From: Microbacterium sp. RU1D
GTDB taxonomy: Bacteria; Actinomycetota; Actinomycetes; Actinomycetales; Microbacteriaceae
Direction: 5' to 3'
Assembly (NCBI RefSeq): GCF_900156435.1
Contig: NZ_FTPQ01000001.1
Coordinates: 1,302,001 to 1,366,000 of the forward strand
DNA length: 64,000 bases
Each line of letters begins with the position of its first letter. Positions within the stretch are counted from its first letter, which is position 1. Position numbers and translations under genes: made by a program. The notes beneath the pieces were generated by a model. The model was given only the letters and a program-made list of their open reading frames with translations. It was not told the origin of the DNA and ran no database searches. Below, piece after piece: positions 62,993 to 64,000 of the stretch.

Positions 62993-63129
62993 TTCGTCGT
63001 CCTCGGGGTCCTGTCCCCGTGCTGCCGCCCTGCGTGCCGAGCGTCCACGAGACGCCGCTCGACGCACCCGGTTCGCGGCGTGTGTTGGACACTCGAGGTC
63101 GTGGAAGGGCGAGGGACGGGGCAGGCCCC

Positions 63130-63897
63130 TTACGGCCGCGGCAGGAAACCGGCGAGCTCCTCGGCGATCACGCGGTCGACCTCCGCCGGATCGGCGGTGG
63201 GGGTGCCGTCGCCCGGCTGCGGGCCGTAGGCGCCGAACGACGCGTGCGAGGCGCCGGGGATCTCGACGAAGGTGGTGCCGGCGGGCAGCTCGCCCTTGGC
63301 ATCCGCAATCTTCTGCGGCGTCGACAGGCCGTCCTCGGAACCGGACAGGCTCAGGACGGGGAGCCCGGATGCCGAGAGGTCGTTCGCGCAGTACGAGGCG
63401 AAGAGCACGAGAGCGTCGGCGTCGGTCGCGAGCTGGCAGGCGCGCACCCCGCCGAGCGAGTGCCCGCCCACCGCCCAGGTCGAGACGTCGGGCGCGAGGT
63501 CGGTGAAGGTCGACAGCGGGCGCGGGTCGAAGAAGGCCAGGTTCAGCCACGGCTTCGTGATCACGACCGTGACGCCGTCGTCGACGACCGTGCCGGCGAG
63601 GGTGGCGATGTAGCCCTCGGCCTGCACCTTGGCGCCCGGGATGAACACCAGTCCCTGGCCGGTCGCACCGGCGGTGGGGGAGAGAACGATCCCCGCGCCC
63701 TCGTCGGTGATCGTCAGCCCGGGGTCCGCCTCGGCCTCGGCGAGGGGGCCCGGCTCGGCGGCCATGACCCCGACCTGGCTGTAGATCAGGATGCCGCCGA
63801 CCAGCAGCACCACGAGAGCGCCCACGCCGCCGAGGGTCCAGCGCAGCCATCGACGACGGCGACGCGGAGCGGGGGAGGGGACGGTGCTGTCGTTCAC
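63130..63897 (-). CDS. Membrane-anchored alpha/beta hydrolase
   Basis: The 255-aa product starts with an Arg-rich segment and one membrane helix (about 20-42, WTLGGVGALVVLLVGGILIYS), so the enzyme domain faces outside. It has the nucleophile elbow GGHSLGG (Ser147), Asp189 in SGSEDGLS and His218 in GASHASFG, a complete triad in the usual order. It resembles dienelactone-hydrolase-like or short-chain carboxyl ester hydrolases of actinobacteria; substrate unknown. The start is GTG at 63897. The gap 62951-63129 holds only the add terminator and no gene. Confidence 0.83.
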   Translation of the reverse strand: MNDSTVPSPAPRRRRRWLRWTLGGVGALVVLLVGGILIYSQVGVMAAEPGPLAEAEADPGLTITDEGAGIVLSPTAGATGQGLVFIPGAKVQAEGYIATLAGTVVDDGVTVVITKPWLNLAFFDPRPLSTFTDLAPDVSTWAVGGHSLGGVRACQLATDADALVLFASYCANDLSASGLPVLSLSGSEDGLSTPQKIADAKGELPAGTTFVEIPGASHASFGAYGPQPGDGTPTADPAEVDRVIAEELAGFLPRP

Positions 63898-63941
63898 GCT
63901 CTCGAGCGTATCTCCGGGCCCGTCGTGCCGCGCGGAAACAC

Positions 63942-63986
63942 GACACCGCCGACGCTCCGCCCGGGGGCGACCACGTCGGCGGTGTC
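63942..63986 (-). terminator. Hairpin near the right edge, probably ending a gene outside the window
   Basis: Perfect 12-bp stem GACACCGCCGAC (63942-63953) with 63975-63986. A TGA on the minus strand (plus 63994-63996) lies 8 bases before it, so a minus-strand gene probably ends here, with its coding part beyond base 64000. Confidence 0.55.
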
Positions 63987-64000
63987 GAGGTGCTCAGGCG

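Overview
The window looks like chromosomal DNA of a high-GC actinobacterium, most likely Microbacterium or a close relative in Microbacteriaceae (inferred from protein style, very high GC, GTG starts, GTGA/ATGA/TGATG gene overlaps and the kinds of intergenic repeats; no 16S gene is present to confirm it). Nothing suggests a phage, plasmid, insertion sequence, CRISPR array or tRNA/rRNA gene.

Positions 1-33,900 form an accessory catabolic region. A minus-strand operon (7816 down to 939) encodes the homoprotocatechuate meta-cleavage route: a fused FAH-RraA protein, a GntR/FCD regulator, HpaE, HpaD, HpaH and HpaI, with a divergent MHS-type transporter. Further right are a TPP-dependent decarboxylase-like enzyme, an aldehyde dehydrogenase, a YtcJ-type amidohydrolase and an RbsBAC-type ABC importer, probably for a separate substrate. 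Then come a MoaF-family protein, an APC amine/amino-acid permease, two SDR oxidoreductases, a FeaR-like AraC regulator, a TetR regulator, a copper amine oxidase (TPQ motif and all three copper histidines visible), an IclR regulator with two operator-like palindromes, a MobA-like FAD monooxygenase and a GabD-type dehydrogenase. Together these can be read as one route: aromatic monoamine such as tyramine -> arylacetaldehyde -> 4-hydroxyphenylacetate -> homoprotocatechuate -> pyruvate plus succinic semialdehyde -> succinate. HpaBC and a separate HpaF are absent; the MobA-like enzyme and the FAH-RraA fusion are the candidates to fill those steps.

Positions 32,459-40,327 carry a RamB/PrpR-type regulator divergent from pckG, an ABC exporter half-transporter, a second MHS transporter and a small membrane protein. 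From 40,570 on the genes are housekeeping: the ribD-ribE-ribBA-ribH operon under an FMN riboswitch, a Nei/Fpg glycosylase, a GNAT acetyltransferase, trpS, xthA, a YihY-family membrane protein, sdhCDAB, manC, and a nucleoside uptake and salvage operon (BMP lipoprotein, ATPase, two permeases, cdd, deoA, add), ending with an alpha/beta hydrolase. A partial folD opens the window.

The least explained content is between the genes. There are two families of fixed-length, two-stage palindromes: 56 bp (three copies) and 67 bp (two copies). There is a third family built on TTCGACAGGCTCAG, a pair of 49-bp direct repeats, and a heavily over-represented 7-mer (GGATGCC/GGCATCC). That 7-mer also occurs as inverted pairs in many intergenic hairpins, in a way that resembles DNA uptake words of other bacteria.
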